Assembly: GCA_017455525.1 (NCBI GenBank)
Contig: JAFTAP010000069.1
Coordinates: 1 to 53,742, forward strand
Length of the DNA: 53,742 nucleotides
Origin: Lachnospiraceae bacterium
GTDB taxonomy: Bacteria; Bacillota; Clostridia; Lachnospirales; Lachnospiraceae
Direction: 5' to 3'
Part shown: one piece after another, positions 15,444 to 23,560 of the stretch
Layout: each line of letters opens with the position of its first letter
Position numbering within the stretch: the stretch's first letter is position 1
Notes under the pieces: generated by a model
Told to the model about the DNA's origin: nothing
Database searches by the model: none
Seen by the model: the letters and a program-made list of their open reading frames with translations, nothing else
Translations under genes and position numbers: made by a program

Positions 15444-16367
15444 ATGAGGAAGAATAAAAAGATAAACTCATGGTCTATAGTGTTATTCATATCGCTCATG
15501 ATCCTCGTGGTAATGGGGCTTATAAGCAACGCACTTGAGATTGGCGAGAGGCTGGGAAATGTCCATATAGCTATTGAGATCCTGTTCTATGTACTGATAG
15601 CGGTGGTGGTGATCGTCGGTATCATCTACCCGCTTGTGGGCGTTTTCTTTGCACCGATATTTTCACTTGAAAAACTCCATAACGCAGATGGCACGGCAAG
15701 GCAGAAGTGGTGTAAAAGGCTGGTTAAGAATCTTCTTGAAAACGTGGATCTGACTCCTGAGGAGCAGGAAGAGGTGAAGGGGTTTCTTGCACTCGAAGAC
15801 AGTACGGATGATAAGTTAATAGAGTTTTTTGATCGTAAGATTACCCCTGAACTTAACAGCGAGATATACGATATCGCAAAAAAGATTTTTATAATTACCG
15901 CAGTGTCGCAAAATTCTGTATATGACATGCTCGGCATGGCATCAGCAAACTTCTCGCTTATTAAAAGGATTGTGGAGATATGCGGGTTCAGACCGAGCAA
16001 TGCACAGGTATTGCGTATTTATACCAGAGTGCTTTCCATGACACTGCTGGCCGGAAGCCTTGAAGATATGGATATAGAAGAGCTGATACCTATGGTCACG
16101 GAAGGAGCGCTTGGAAAGGCACTTGGAATCTTAGCGGCATCTGCAGCGCAGGGAGCGGTAAACGCCCTCACAACACTCCGGATTGCAGCCATAACAAAGA
16201 ATTATCTCTTGAATGCTGACGTATCATTGACAAGGAAGGAACTCCGCAAGAAATCATATGCCGAGGCCTTGAACATCTTAAAAAATATTGTGAAACAGAG
16301 CATGGACGAAAAGGTTAAGGAACCGGTAAAAAATTTCTTCGGACGAAATAAGACAGCTTTGGAATAA
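15444..16367 (+). CDS. DUF697-domain membrane protein
   Basis: The 307-residue protein has two N-terminal membrane segments (about 8-27 and 37-62), a cytoplasmic helical stretch and a C-terminal DUF697 domain. The key phrase is TAVSQNSVYDMLGMASANFSLIKRIVEICGFRPSNAQVLRIYTRV, characteristic of YcjF-type proteins, followed by more hydrophobic helix. DUF697 proteins often accompany GTPases, but none is adjacent. The ATG has AGAGGAA upstream. The molecular role is unknown. Confidence 0.75.
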   Translation: MRKNKKINSWSIVLFISLMILVVMGLISNALEIGERLGNVHIAIEILFYVLIAVVVIVGIIYPLVGVFFAPIFSLEKLHNADGTARQKWCKRLVKNLLENVDLTPEEQEEVKGFLALEDSTDDKLIEFFDRKITPELNSEIYDIAKKIFIITAVSQNSVYDMLGMASANFSLIKRIVEICGFRPSNAQVLRIYTRVLSMTLLAGSLEDMDIEELIPMVTEGALGKALGILAASAAQGAVNALTTLRIAAITKNYLLNADVSLTRKELRKKSYAEALNILKNIVKQSMDEKVKEPVKNFFGRNKTALE

Positions 16368-16439
16368 TGAGTTGCCTATCCGTGTGCTTGAACAAAAAGA
16401 GTAATAAATAATAACAAAACAAGGAGCAGGGAAGACAAA

Positions 16440-17039
16440 ATGATAAAGAATATAGTTTTTGATATAAGTAATGTTCTGGCGCCGTTCAGATTTAAGGAGT
16501 ACCTTGCGGAAAAAGGTTTCGATGGGGCCATGATAAAAAGGATAATCAAGGCTTCCGCAATGACACCTTATTGGACTGAATATGAAAAAGGAAAGCTCAC
16601 GTATGAGGAAGCAATGGACGCCTTTATCAGCATGGATCCCGCTATAGCGGATGAACTGCATAAAGCCTATGATTCGTGTTCGGGAATCATGGGAAAATAT
16701 GACTATACGGAGGGCTGGATAGGTGAGTTGAAAGAAGCCGGGTATAAGCTGTATTGCATTACCAATTTTACACCTGCCGGATATGAACAGTGTTACGATT
16801 GCATTTCATTTATAGAGGAATTTGACGGTTGTGTTTTTTCATTCAGGGAAGGCATTGTAAAGCCGGATCCGGAGATATATAAGACATTGCTAAGACGGTA
16901 CAACCTGAAAGCGGAAGAATGCGTGTTTATAGATGATACGGAAGAAAATGTACTCAGCGCCGAAAATCTTGGGCTGAATGGGATAGTATTTACGGGATAC
17001 GAAGATGCGGTTTCGAAGCTTGCGGAACTAGTAAGATAA
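16440..17039 (+). CDS. HAD-superfamily hydrolase (subfamily IA)
   Basis: The 199-residue protein has HAD motifs: I, FDISNVL near residue 10; II, CITNF near 105; III, the Lys of VKPDPEIY near 142; IV, CVFIDDTEENV near 162. The small helical cap follows motif I, as in subfamily IA phosphatases and dehalogenases. In motif I the second Asp is Asn, as in many FDIGNVL-type members. It probably removes phosphate from a small metabolite. AAGGAG precedes the ATG at a slightly long distance. Confidence 0.88.
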   Translation: MIKNIVFDISNVLAPFRFKEYLAEKGFDGAMIKRIIKASAMTPYWTEYEKGKLTYEEAMDAFISMDPAIADELHKAYDSCSGIMGKYDYTEGWIGELKEAGYKLYCITNFTPAGYEQCYDCISFIEEFDGCVFSFREGIVKPDPEIYKTLLRRYNLKAEECVFIDDTEENVLSAENLGLNGIVFTGYEDAVSKLAELVR

Positions 17040-17082
17040 GATTCCACTTCCGGATGCACAAGATAAGTATGAGTTAAAGGAA

Positions 17083-18267
17083 ATGGAGGAGAAAGAAAAG
17101 GCTGCTGATAGGATGGATACGATATATGACTATATAAGATGGAGAGGCGATGAGCGCTTTTCCTACAGATCTTTTAATGATGTGGACGCTTTGATAATAT
17201 GCTATCTTGCGTACCTTGATATGTCGCATGGAATAAAGACGGATAAGGGCGTGGGTTCAAAGAGGAGTGCGGACATAGCTGAAGATATTGCCCGTGAACG
17301 CATGAAGCCGATGAAGCTGCGTGAGATCTGCAAGCGTATCAAGGCGAGGGACGGAGGCTACAATATACTTTCAGTCAGCGGCGGATTCGGTGAGTCGCCG
17401 ATAATAGACGCAGCTGCGGCATCAAAAAGATTCGGGGATTTATATATATCGGATTATGTTGAGATATTCGATACAGATGAAGCCACACAGTTTTCCGCTA
17501 TGACTGTGGATCTGGATAATCATACTTCATTCATTGCTTACAGGGGCACGGACGATTCGCTTCCCGGTTGGAAGGAGGACTTCATGCTCGCCTATAGGAT
17601 GATACCGGGACAGAAGCTTGCTTATGATTATGCGAGGCGACATATAGAAGCAGATAAAGACTCCGGTAGCGGGATCGGGCGAAGGTATTATATTGGAGGA
17701 CATTCAAAGGGAGGCAATCTCGCCCTCTACGCTGCGTCCTTGCTTCCTGATGAGTTATGGCAGAGAGTGGAGCATGTGTATATTCTTGACGGACCGGGGC
17801 TTTGCAAGGAGGTATTGCCGGGGATTGACATGTCGCATATTGCGGACAGGACTACGAATATAAGACCGGAATTTTCCGTGATAGGGAGCCTGTTTGATAC
17901 TGACATTTCGGATACGAGGATTGTAAAAAGCAACGCTCCCGGCATGATGCAGCATGACCTTTCAAGATGGGGCATAGAGTATGGGGAGCTTTCATGTTCT
18001 GACAGATACGATCCTGCCGCAGAGTGGCTAAACGCCGGAATCGACAGGTGGATAGAAAATGCCGATATGATGACGAGGAAACGCTTCGTGACAGATCTTT
18101 TCGATGCCTTCGCTGCCGGAGGGTATATGCATCTAAAAGACTTGAACAACATAGATAAGAAGGGCATCCAGAGCATAATAACAAAGATGTCGAATATGAG
18201 CCCCGAAGCCAAAAGCATGGCGCATGATCTTCCGAAAAGCCTGCTCCGCACTCTGCGGAGAAAGTGA
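17083..18267 (+). CDS. DUF2974 alpha/beta-hydrolase-like protein
   Basis: The 394-residue protein carries the Mbeg1-like/DUF2974 signature: FIAYRGTDDSLPGWKEDF around residue 150 and the nucleophile elbow GGHSKGGNLALYAA around 207, with DGPG downstream (YILDGPGLC). The lipase-like architecture and GHSKGG motif suggest hydrolysis of a lipid or ester, but no function is established. The ATG (17083) has AAAGG just upstream. The gene stands alone, with about 335 noncoding bases after it. Confidence 0.85.
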   Translation: MEEKEKAADRMDTIYDYIRWRGDERFSYRSFNDVDALIICYLAYLDMSHGIKTDKGVGSKRSADIAEDIARERMKPMKLREICKRIKARDGGYNILSVSGGFGESPIIDAAAASKRFGDLYISDYVEIFDTDEATQFSAMTVDLDNHTSFIAYRGTDDSLPGWKEDFMLAYRMIPGQKLAYDYARRHIEADKDSGSGIGRRYYIGGHSKGGNLALYAASLLPDELWQRVEHVYILDGPGLCKEVLPGIDMSHIADRTTNIRPEFSVIGSLFDTDISDTRIVKSNAPGMMQHDLSRWGIEYGELSCSDRYDPAAEWLNAGIDRWIENADMMTRKRFVTDLFDAFAAGGYMHLKDLNNIDKKGIQSIITKMSNMSPEAKSMAHDLPKSLLRTLRRK

Positions 18268-18474
18268 TCCTCCCGACTAAAAAGGTCTGACTGATTCTAT
18301 TTAATTCCATTATTGCTGTGCTTATGATAGAACAATGCAAGAGGCTCTGTCACAACAAATGGTTGATAAATAGGTATATTATATAATTCATGACGATATA
18401 AAAATCAGAAGGTATTTCAAATCATTATGGATCATTGAAAATTTTTCGCCCAAATAATTGAATTCAAATTCTTA

Positions 18475-18503
18475 TTGACATCACATATCCGTGGGAGTAT
18501 TAT
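18475..18503 (+). promoter_or_regulatory. Sigma-A promoter of the truncated metB/patB operon
   Basis: TTGACA (18475-18480) and TATTAT (18498-18503) are separated by exactly 17 bases. Confidence 0.75.
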
Positions 18504-18523
18504 CATTTTATAAACATATTATA

Positions 18524-18540
18524 CCTACCGAGATAATAGG
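18524..18540. promoter_or_regulatory. CCTA-N9-TAGG operator-like palindrome
   Basis: CCTACCGAGATAATAGG lies about 21 bases downstream of the -10 box. The same CCTA-N9-TAGG geometry overlaps the promoter of the O-acetylhomoserine sulfhydrylase gene at 28410-28426. Confidence 0.55.
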
Positions 18541-18602
18541 AATTAAACAATGCATAAATTTCAAGCAGAGAGTAGGTGAATATTTGATGGGGGCGGTGCA
18601 GC

Positions 18603-19181
18603 GTGAAATGGGACGTTAGTTTTGAAACAAAGTGTCAGGGCATGGATCTTAGCATACAGGATCAGTATCATGCTATCAGTTTTCCTATATACCAGACCGC
18701 AACTTTTTCAAGGAGCAGGCTTGGGGAAGAGAGCGGTTTTGATTACACGAGGCAGTCCAACCCTACGAGAAGCCAGCTTGAAAGCGTGATGGCAGGACTT
18801 GAGAATGCGGAGCATGCGATAGCATTTTCAAGCGGTATGGCAGCGATAAGCGCTGTGATGAACCTTTTTGAGCCCGGAGATCATATCATAGTCGATGCTG
18901 ATCTCTATGGCGGTTCCATGATCTCCTTTGAAGTAAGATCAAAGGATTTTGCGGTATCGGTGCTTAATAACGTGGAGCTCTTTTATTTTGCGGAGAGCCT
19001 CGGCGGGACAGAGACGCTTATAACCTACCCTATAACCCAGACGCATGCTGCTGTGCCAAAGGAGCTGCTTGATAAGAACGGCATAAATGACAGGCTTTTA
19101 AGACTTTCCGTAGGCATAGAGGGAGCGGAGGATCTGATAGGGGAGATAGAAAGGGTATTTAAGATAGCGGCTAAAAAGTAG
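18603..19181 (+). pseudogene. Cys/Met metabolism PLP enzyme with large in-frame internal deletion
   Basis: The 192-residue frame begins like a cystathionine gamma-synthase/lyase or methionine gamma-lyase (FPIYQTATFSRSRLGEESGFDYTRQSNPTR, then AFSSGMAAISAVMNL). It reaches IVDADLYGG near residue 105 and jumps to SMISFEVRS, which belongs about 200 residues later in the family, and then continues to the normal C-terminus (RLSVGIEGAEDLIGEIE). The missing part includes the PLP-binding Lys (HSATKY in relatives), so the product cannot be a normal enzyme. Both joined segments carry GG at the junction, suggesting deletion between short homologies. It uses a GTG start behind a strong promoter. Confidence 0.85.
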
Positions 19182-19211
19182 GATTTGGTCTGAAATAAAG
19201 GGAGATCTGAT

Positions 19212-20381
19212 ATGGGATATGATTTTGATAAGGTATATGACAGGCGAGGGACTAATTCGCTCAAATGGGACTTTGCGAAGGAGCGCCACCATAGCGAGGA
19301 CGAGATACCGTTATGGGTTGCGGACATGGACTTCAAGGCTCCCGACGCTATCATCAAGGCTTTGCATGAGGCAGCGGAAAGGGGCTTCTTCGGGTATACT
19401 CAGGATAAGCGGGAAGACAGGGAAATAGTTTCGGAATGGCTTTATAGAAGACATGGATACAGGCCTGATCCTGACGAAATCTTATTTGCTCCGGGGGTGG
19501 TCTTTGCATTGACCATGGCGGTGCTTGCATGCACGGAGCTAAATAACGCCGTCATGATATCGGAGCCTGTGTATTATCCGTTTTCGTCGCTTGTTAAAGA
19601 CACGAAAAGAAGGCTCGTCCGTAACGTGCTTTTTCACGACGAAAAGGGGCATTATGAGATAGATTTTGATTCCTTTGAGAAGCAGATAAAGAATAATGAT
19701 GTAAAGGCGTATATTCTATGCTCTCCGCACAATCCTGTCGGAAGGGTGTGGACTTTAGAGGAGCTAACAAAACTTGGCGAAATATGCTTAAGGCATGGCG
19801 TCATCGTATTTGCCGATGAGATACATGCGGATTTTGTATATGAGGATAATAAACACATACCTTTCGCGGCGATATCCCCTGAATTTGAGCGGGGTTCAGT
19901 TACCTTCACTTCTCCTTCAAAGACCTTCAATATTGCCGGTCTTCAGATCGCAGAGGTCATAGCGCATGACAAGGAAATAAGGAATAAGATACGCAGCACG
20001 ACATCGGGAATGGGCTACGCCGAGGTGCCTGTTACCGGACTTGCTGCAATGAAGGCTGCATATACAGAATGCGATGAATGGGTTGATTCGCTGGTGGCTT
20101 ATATTTACGGTAATGTGACTTATATGGAGAACTATATAAAGGAGCGGGTTCCGAGGCTTCGCATGACGCATCCCGAGGGGACATATCTGCCGTGGGTTGA
20201 CTTCATGGGATTAGGGCTTAAGAAGAGAGATCTTGAAGAGTTGATAAGAAATAAAGCAAAGCTCTGGCTTGATGCCGGTTATATTTTCGGAGAGTCTGGC
20301 GAGGGATTCCAGCGCTTCAATGTCGCCTGCCCCAGAGCGACGTTAACAAGTGCTATGGAACGATTGACATCTAACATCTGA
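19212..20381 (+). CDS. PatB/MalY-type cystathionine beta-lyase
   Basis: The 389-residue protein is a fold-type I aminotransferase-like lyase of the MalY/PatB family: PLWVADMDFKAP at the start, FAPGVVFAL, the CSPHNPVGRVW segment, an ADEIHADF Asp and the PLP Lys237 in SPSKTFN. It would cleave cystathionine or related C-S compounds to homocysteine, ammonia and pyruvate. Length and motifs are complete. The GGGAGA site precedes ATG at 19212. It follows the deleted gamma-family gene by 30 bases, so the pair likely shares the promoter at 18475, and this intact enzyme may keep the transsulfuration step. Confidence 0.9.
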   Translation: MGYDFDKVYDRRGTNSLKWDFAKERHHSEDEIPLWVADMDFKAPDAIIKALHEAAERGFFGYTQDKREDREIVSEWLYRRHGYRPDPDEILFAPGVVFALTMAVLACTELNNAVMISEPVYYPFSSLVKDTKRRLVRNVLFHDEKGHYEIDFDSFEKQIKNNDVKAYILCSPHNPVGRVWTLEELTKLGEICLRHGVIVFADEIHADFVYEDNKHIPFAAISPEFERGSVTFTSPSKTFNIAGLQIAEVIAHDKEIRNKIRSTTSGMGYAEVPVTGLAAMKAAYTECDEWVDSLVAYIYGNVTYMENYIKERVPRLRMTHPEGTYLPWVDFMGLGLKKRDLEELIRNKAKLWLDAGYIFGESGEGFQRFNVACPRATLTSAMERLTSNI

Positions 20382-20573
20382 TGTCTATGTGGATCAACAT
20401 TCACAACGAATGCAGTTCGGCAATATGTATCAGGGCATTCCATTTCGGATACTCTAATGGATATTGGATGTCAATAAAAAATTGAGCAAAGACAAAAAGA
20501 TGATTATGAAGTATAATAAATAAACCTAACCACTATATTTTAGCAATCCGTATATAGCGAAGGATGCGGCTTC

Positions 20574-21125
20574 ATGGTAAAGAGACAGACAGCAAAAGAT
20601 ATCCTCGCAGAGTCCTTTAAGGAACTGGCGGAAAAGAAGGATATAGATAAGATCACTATAAAAGAAATAACGGATAACTGCGGATATTCGCAGGCAACCT
20701 TTTACCGGCAATTTAAGGACAAATACGATCTTATTGCATGGGATTATGCAAGGGGCATCGAGGAGATCATGGATCGTATCGATGATAATGGATATACGTG
20801 GAGACAGTCGCTTTCAGACGCTGCTGATTATTATGAGAGAGGAAAGAATTATCTCGCTAATCTTATGCTTCATACATCAGGCCACGATGCGTTCATCCTG
20901 TATATGAATGAGATCAACTTCAATGCTTTGGAAAAGCATATCCTTAAAGTCAGCGGTGAGGAAGTTCTCGTCGAGGCAACTCGTATGTATATAAGACTTT
21001 ATTGCTTCGGAACTGTAAGCCTGACATGCGAATGGGTGCTTGGAAGGTATGAGGCTGCTGCGGTGGAGCTTGCGGAAGTGTTTGAAAAATCACTGCCGGA
21101 GCCTTTGAAGCCTTATCTTTCATAA
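20574..21125 (+). CDS. TetR-family transcriptional regulator
   Basis: The 183-residue protein has an N-terminal TetR helix-turn-helix (AKDILAESFKELAEKKDIDKITIKEITDNCGYSQATFYRQFKDKYDLI), followed by an all-helical ligand domain with little conservation. The DhaS/TetR_C-like C-terminal region has YMNEINFNALEKHI. It probably represses neighbouring genes in response to a small molecule. The downstream NhaC antiporter, 370 bases away, is a possible target. The site GAAGGA lies a little far from the ATG. HTH identity is sure, ligand unknown. Confidence 0.9.
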   Translation: MVKRQTAKDILAESFKELAEKKDIDKITIKEITDNCGYSQATFYRQFKDKYDLIAWDYARGIEEIMDRIDDNGYTWRQSLSDAADYYERGKNYLANLMLHTSGHDAFILYMNEINFNALEKHILKVSGEEVLVEATRMYIRLYCFGTVSLTCEWVLGRYEAAAVELAEVFEKSLPEPLKPYLS

Positions 21126-21126
21126 A

Positions 21127-21154
21127 ATGAGAGAATTTGATCTAAAATTCTCAT
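21127..21154. terminator. Hairpin after the TetR gene
   Basis: ATGAGAGAATTT and AAATTCTCAT pair around gatct just after the stop codon, with no T-run. The same ATGAGAGAA start is used by the hairpin at 1966-1992. It may act as a 3' end for the tetR-type gene. Confidence 0.4.
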
Positions 21155-21185
21155 GATGAGAAGAAACTATCCTAAGTCTTAATTG

Positions 21186-21433
21186 AAATATTCGCCGTAT
21201 GGAGTATATTTATAGAATACTACGTTGTAACTGTTCAGAACAGCAATACGCGCTTGTCGCGGATTGCGTACGAAAACATTGGGCTGTCAGCATCTGGCTC
21301 CTTGCCCATAGGGCAAATTTTAATGAGCCAGATGCCCGTATCTATGAAGAACCCAAGGGTTCTGAATAGATACACTACGTTTAACAAAAGGGCATAAAAT
21401 TAGCTGACATAAAACGGATTGAGGCGAATATTT
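21186..21433. repeat. 248-bp element bounded by an 11-bp inverted repeat and filled with hairpins
   Basis: AAATATTCGCC (21186-21196) and GGCGAATATTT (21423-21433) bound the element. Inside are CTGTTC-a-GAACAG; GCAAT-a-CGCG-cttgt-CGCG-g-ATTGC; CATCTGGCTC...GAGCCAGATG enclosing TTGCCC-ata-GGGCAA; TATCTAT...ATAGATA enclosing AACCC-aa-GGGTT; and TGTCAGC...GCTGACA around the last two. No gene is seen. It lies just upstream of nhaC. Confidence 0.7.
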
Positions 21434-21492
21434 TCCTGATATCCGGAATACAGATAAAAGATAAAGATATGGAATGACGGAGAGATTATCTT

Positions 21493-23004
21493 ATGGAATT
21501 TACTATGATTGAAACAGGGTGGCTTTCTATATTGCCGCCGCTTATAGCGATAGTGCTTGCGCTGATAACCAAAGAGGTCTATTCGTCTTTATTTATCGGG
21601 ATTTTCTCGGGAATGCTGATCTACAGCTTCAGTACCGGCGGTTCGATCATCTCAGCGTCAGCGCTTACCTTTGACATGATGAGTTCAAAGATAGCCGATA
21701 ATGCATATATGATCATATTCCTTGCCCTTCTATGGGCTGTCGTCATGCTCGTGTCGAGATCGGGCGGAAGCCTTGCCTACGGACAGTGGGCGGGAAAGAG
21801 GATAAAAAATAAGAGGGCGGCTGCCTTTGCGACTTCTCTTTTGGGAATATTGATATTCATTGATGACGGCTTCAACTGTCTCACCGTAGGAACCGTTATG
21901 CGTCCGATCACTGACAGGCTTCGCATATCAAGGGAGAAGCTGGCATATATTATTGACGCTACGGCTGCGCCTGTATGTATAATCGCTCCGGTTTCAAGCT
22001 GGGCGGTTGCGGTTGCCAGCGAGGTCAGTGAGACCAATGGTTTTCATGCTTTTCTCTCGACGATCCCTTATAACTTTTATGCTCTCATGACGATCCTTAT
22101 GGTATTTGTCATATCCTTTACGGGAAGGGACTTCGGACCAATGAAAAAGGCTGAGGAGAGGGCTTTGGAAGAGAATTCTGACGATGATAAAAAACTATCT
22201 GAACATGAAAAAACCAATGGAAAAGTTATAGATCTTGTACTTCCCATACTTGTGCTCATTATATGCGCTATACTTGGCATGGCTTATGTGGGAGGCTTTT
22301 TTAAAGGCGTGAGCTTTTCCGAGGCAATAGGGTATAATCCAACGGCGGGGCTTTCTCTTGGTGCATTTGCGGGGCTTATCACGGCACTGCTTTTATATAT
22401 TCCAAGGAAGCTTATGAAGCCCAAAGAATTCATAGATTGCATCGTAAACGGCATAGGAAATATTGTACCGCCCATGCTTATCCTGATCCTTTCATGGACG
22501 CTTGGCGGCGTGTGCAGGCAGCTCATAGGTACGGGGGTATTTATTTCGGGGTTCGTTGGCAGTTCGGGCCTGCCTCTTGGATTTTTGCCGTTTCTGATCT
22601 TTGTGATAGCCGCGCTTATGAGCTTTTCAATGGGGACCTCATGGGGAACCTTCGGTATGCTTATCCCTATAGTCACGATGATATGCGAGGCGGACGGAGC
22701 GGCTGCGCTTTTGATCCCCGCGCTTGGAGCAACTCTTGCGGGCTCGGTATACGGCGACCATTGCTCTCCCATTTCTGATACGACGATCCTTGCGTCCACA
22801 GGAGCAGACTGCAAGCACATAAGGCATGTAGAGACACAGCTTCCTTATGCTACGTTAGCTGCAGTCGTATGTGCGATTGGATACCTGATAGCAGGATTCA
22901 TGCTGTCTCCGTGGATCGCGATCATAGTCGAGGCAGTTCTGCTGGTGGCGGCTATCATGGTTCTAAGCAGATCAGGTGATCATTTATTCAATAAAAGCGT
23001 CTGA
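21493..23004 (+). CDS. Na+/H+ antiporter NhaC family transporter
   Basis: The 503-residue protein has about 11-12 membrane segments and the family phrases LPPLIAIVLALITKEVYSSLFIGI, FIDDGFNCLTVGTVMRPITDR, TAAPVCIIAPVSSWAV and SFSMGTSWGTFGMLIPI. It ends with GSVYGDHCSPISDTTILASTGA. These belong to the NhaC/YheL/MleN-like group that exchanges Na+ or an organic acid for protons at the cell membrane. The charged loop at about 220-245 is cytoplasmic. The ATG has CGGAGAG upstream. The long structured leader before it is unusual. The exchange partner cannot be told. Confidence 0.9.
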   Translation: MEFTMIETGWLSILPPLIAIVLALITKEVYSSLFIGIFSGMLIYSFSTGGSIISASALTFDMMSSKIADNAYMIIFLALLWAVVMLVSRSGGSLAYGQWAGKRIKNKRAAAFATSLLGILIFIDDGFNCLTVGTVMRPITDRLRISREKLAYIIDATAAPVCIIAPVSSWAVAVASEVSETNGFHAFLSTIPYNFYALMTILMVFVISFTGRDFGPMKKAEERALEENSDDDKKLSEHEKTNGKVIDLVLPILVLIICAILGMAYVGGFFKGVSFSEAIGYNPTAGLSLGAFAGLITALLLYIPRKLMKPKEFIDCIVNGIGNIVPPMLILILSWTLGGVCRQLIGTGVFISGFVGSSGLPLGFLPFLIFVIAALMSFSMGTSWGTFGMLIPIVTMICEADGAAALLIPALGATLAGSVYGDHCSPISDTTILASTGADCKHIRHVETQLPYATLAAVVCAIGYLIAGFMLSPWIAIIVEAVLLVAAIMVLSRSGDHLFNKSV

Positions 23005-23362
23005 TTATCTTTGTGCAAGGCAGATAGAGGCGATACTCAGGCGGGCGAAGATATCGAGCGAGAAGGAGATAGCGATAGGTGATTTCCTGCTGTCGGAGGA
23101 ATCCATGTCGGCTAAGTGGAAGGGAGACACGATAGAGCTGACAGAGAAGGAATTCATGCTCCTGCATAAGCTTCTCTCCTATCCCGGCGTGCTATTTACC
23201 AAGCAGCAGCTTATGGATGAGGTATGGGGCTATGACACGGAGTCGGACTATAACACGATAAAGACCTATGTGAACAGGCTTCGGAATAAATTAGCAGACT
23301 GTGATATGTTTGAAATCATATCAGCAAGAGGGATTGGATATAAGGCAGAGATACATGCTTAA
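22976..23362 (+). pseudogene. Response regulator remnant lacking the receiver domain
   Basis: The 128-residue frame overlaps the 3' end of nhaC and carries an OmpR/PhoB winged-helix DNA-binding domain (ELTEKEFMLLHKLLSYPGVLFTKQQLMDEVWG, then IKTYVNRLRNKL and ISARGIGYKAE). It begins with SDYLCARQIEAILRR, which looks like the last helix of a receiver domain (normally GADDYL.KPF..LLARI.ALLRR). The phospho-accepting receiver of about 100 residues is missing, apparently deleted against nhaC. It may be expressed as a stand-alone DNA-binding protein, but no ribosome site is evident. Confidence 0.75.
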
Positions 23363-23483
23363 AAATAAAAAGGATGAAACAGAAAAGCTTTATAGCCTAT
23401 GGAGGCTGAAATGGCCCTTTCTGACCGGAGCTGTAGTCGTTATAGGCGGAGTGATGGCGGATGACAGGAATTTACTTTTCTGA
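23355..23483 (+). pseudogene. N-terminal stub of a sensor histidine kinase
   Basis: A 42-residue frame overlaps the response-regulator stop by eight bases (the usual RR/HK arrangement) and reads MLKNKKDETEKLY, then a hydrophobic segment WPFLTGAVVVIGGVM, before stopping at DDRNLLF. The kinase dimerisation and ATP-binding domains are absent. With the regulator remnant it marks a decayed two-component system. Confidence 0.5.
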
Positions 23484-23560
23484 AAATCCTCTCTATAATT
23501 ATATATCGAAAATAAATCAACAGGAAATATTATCTGATTTCAAAGAGAAGGAGCATAGGT

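Larger units (their letters stand above)
18268..18602 (+). promoter_or_regulatory. Intergenic region upstream of the sulfur cluster
   Basis: The first 200 bases hold nothing definite. GTCACAACAAATGG near 18346 recurs, with one change, near 28261, again upstream of a sulfur gene. The 3' half carries the promoter and CCTA-N9-TAGG palindrome listed separately. ATG at 18587 opens a ten-codon frame (MGAVQREMGR) overlapping the GTG of the next gene. Confidence 0.45.

Noticed and set aside
22284-22820. 178-codon minus-strand open frame inside nhaC
   Set aside because: Shadow of a membrane-protein gene with clear family motifs on the + strand.
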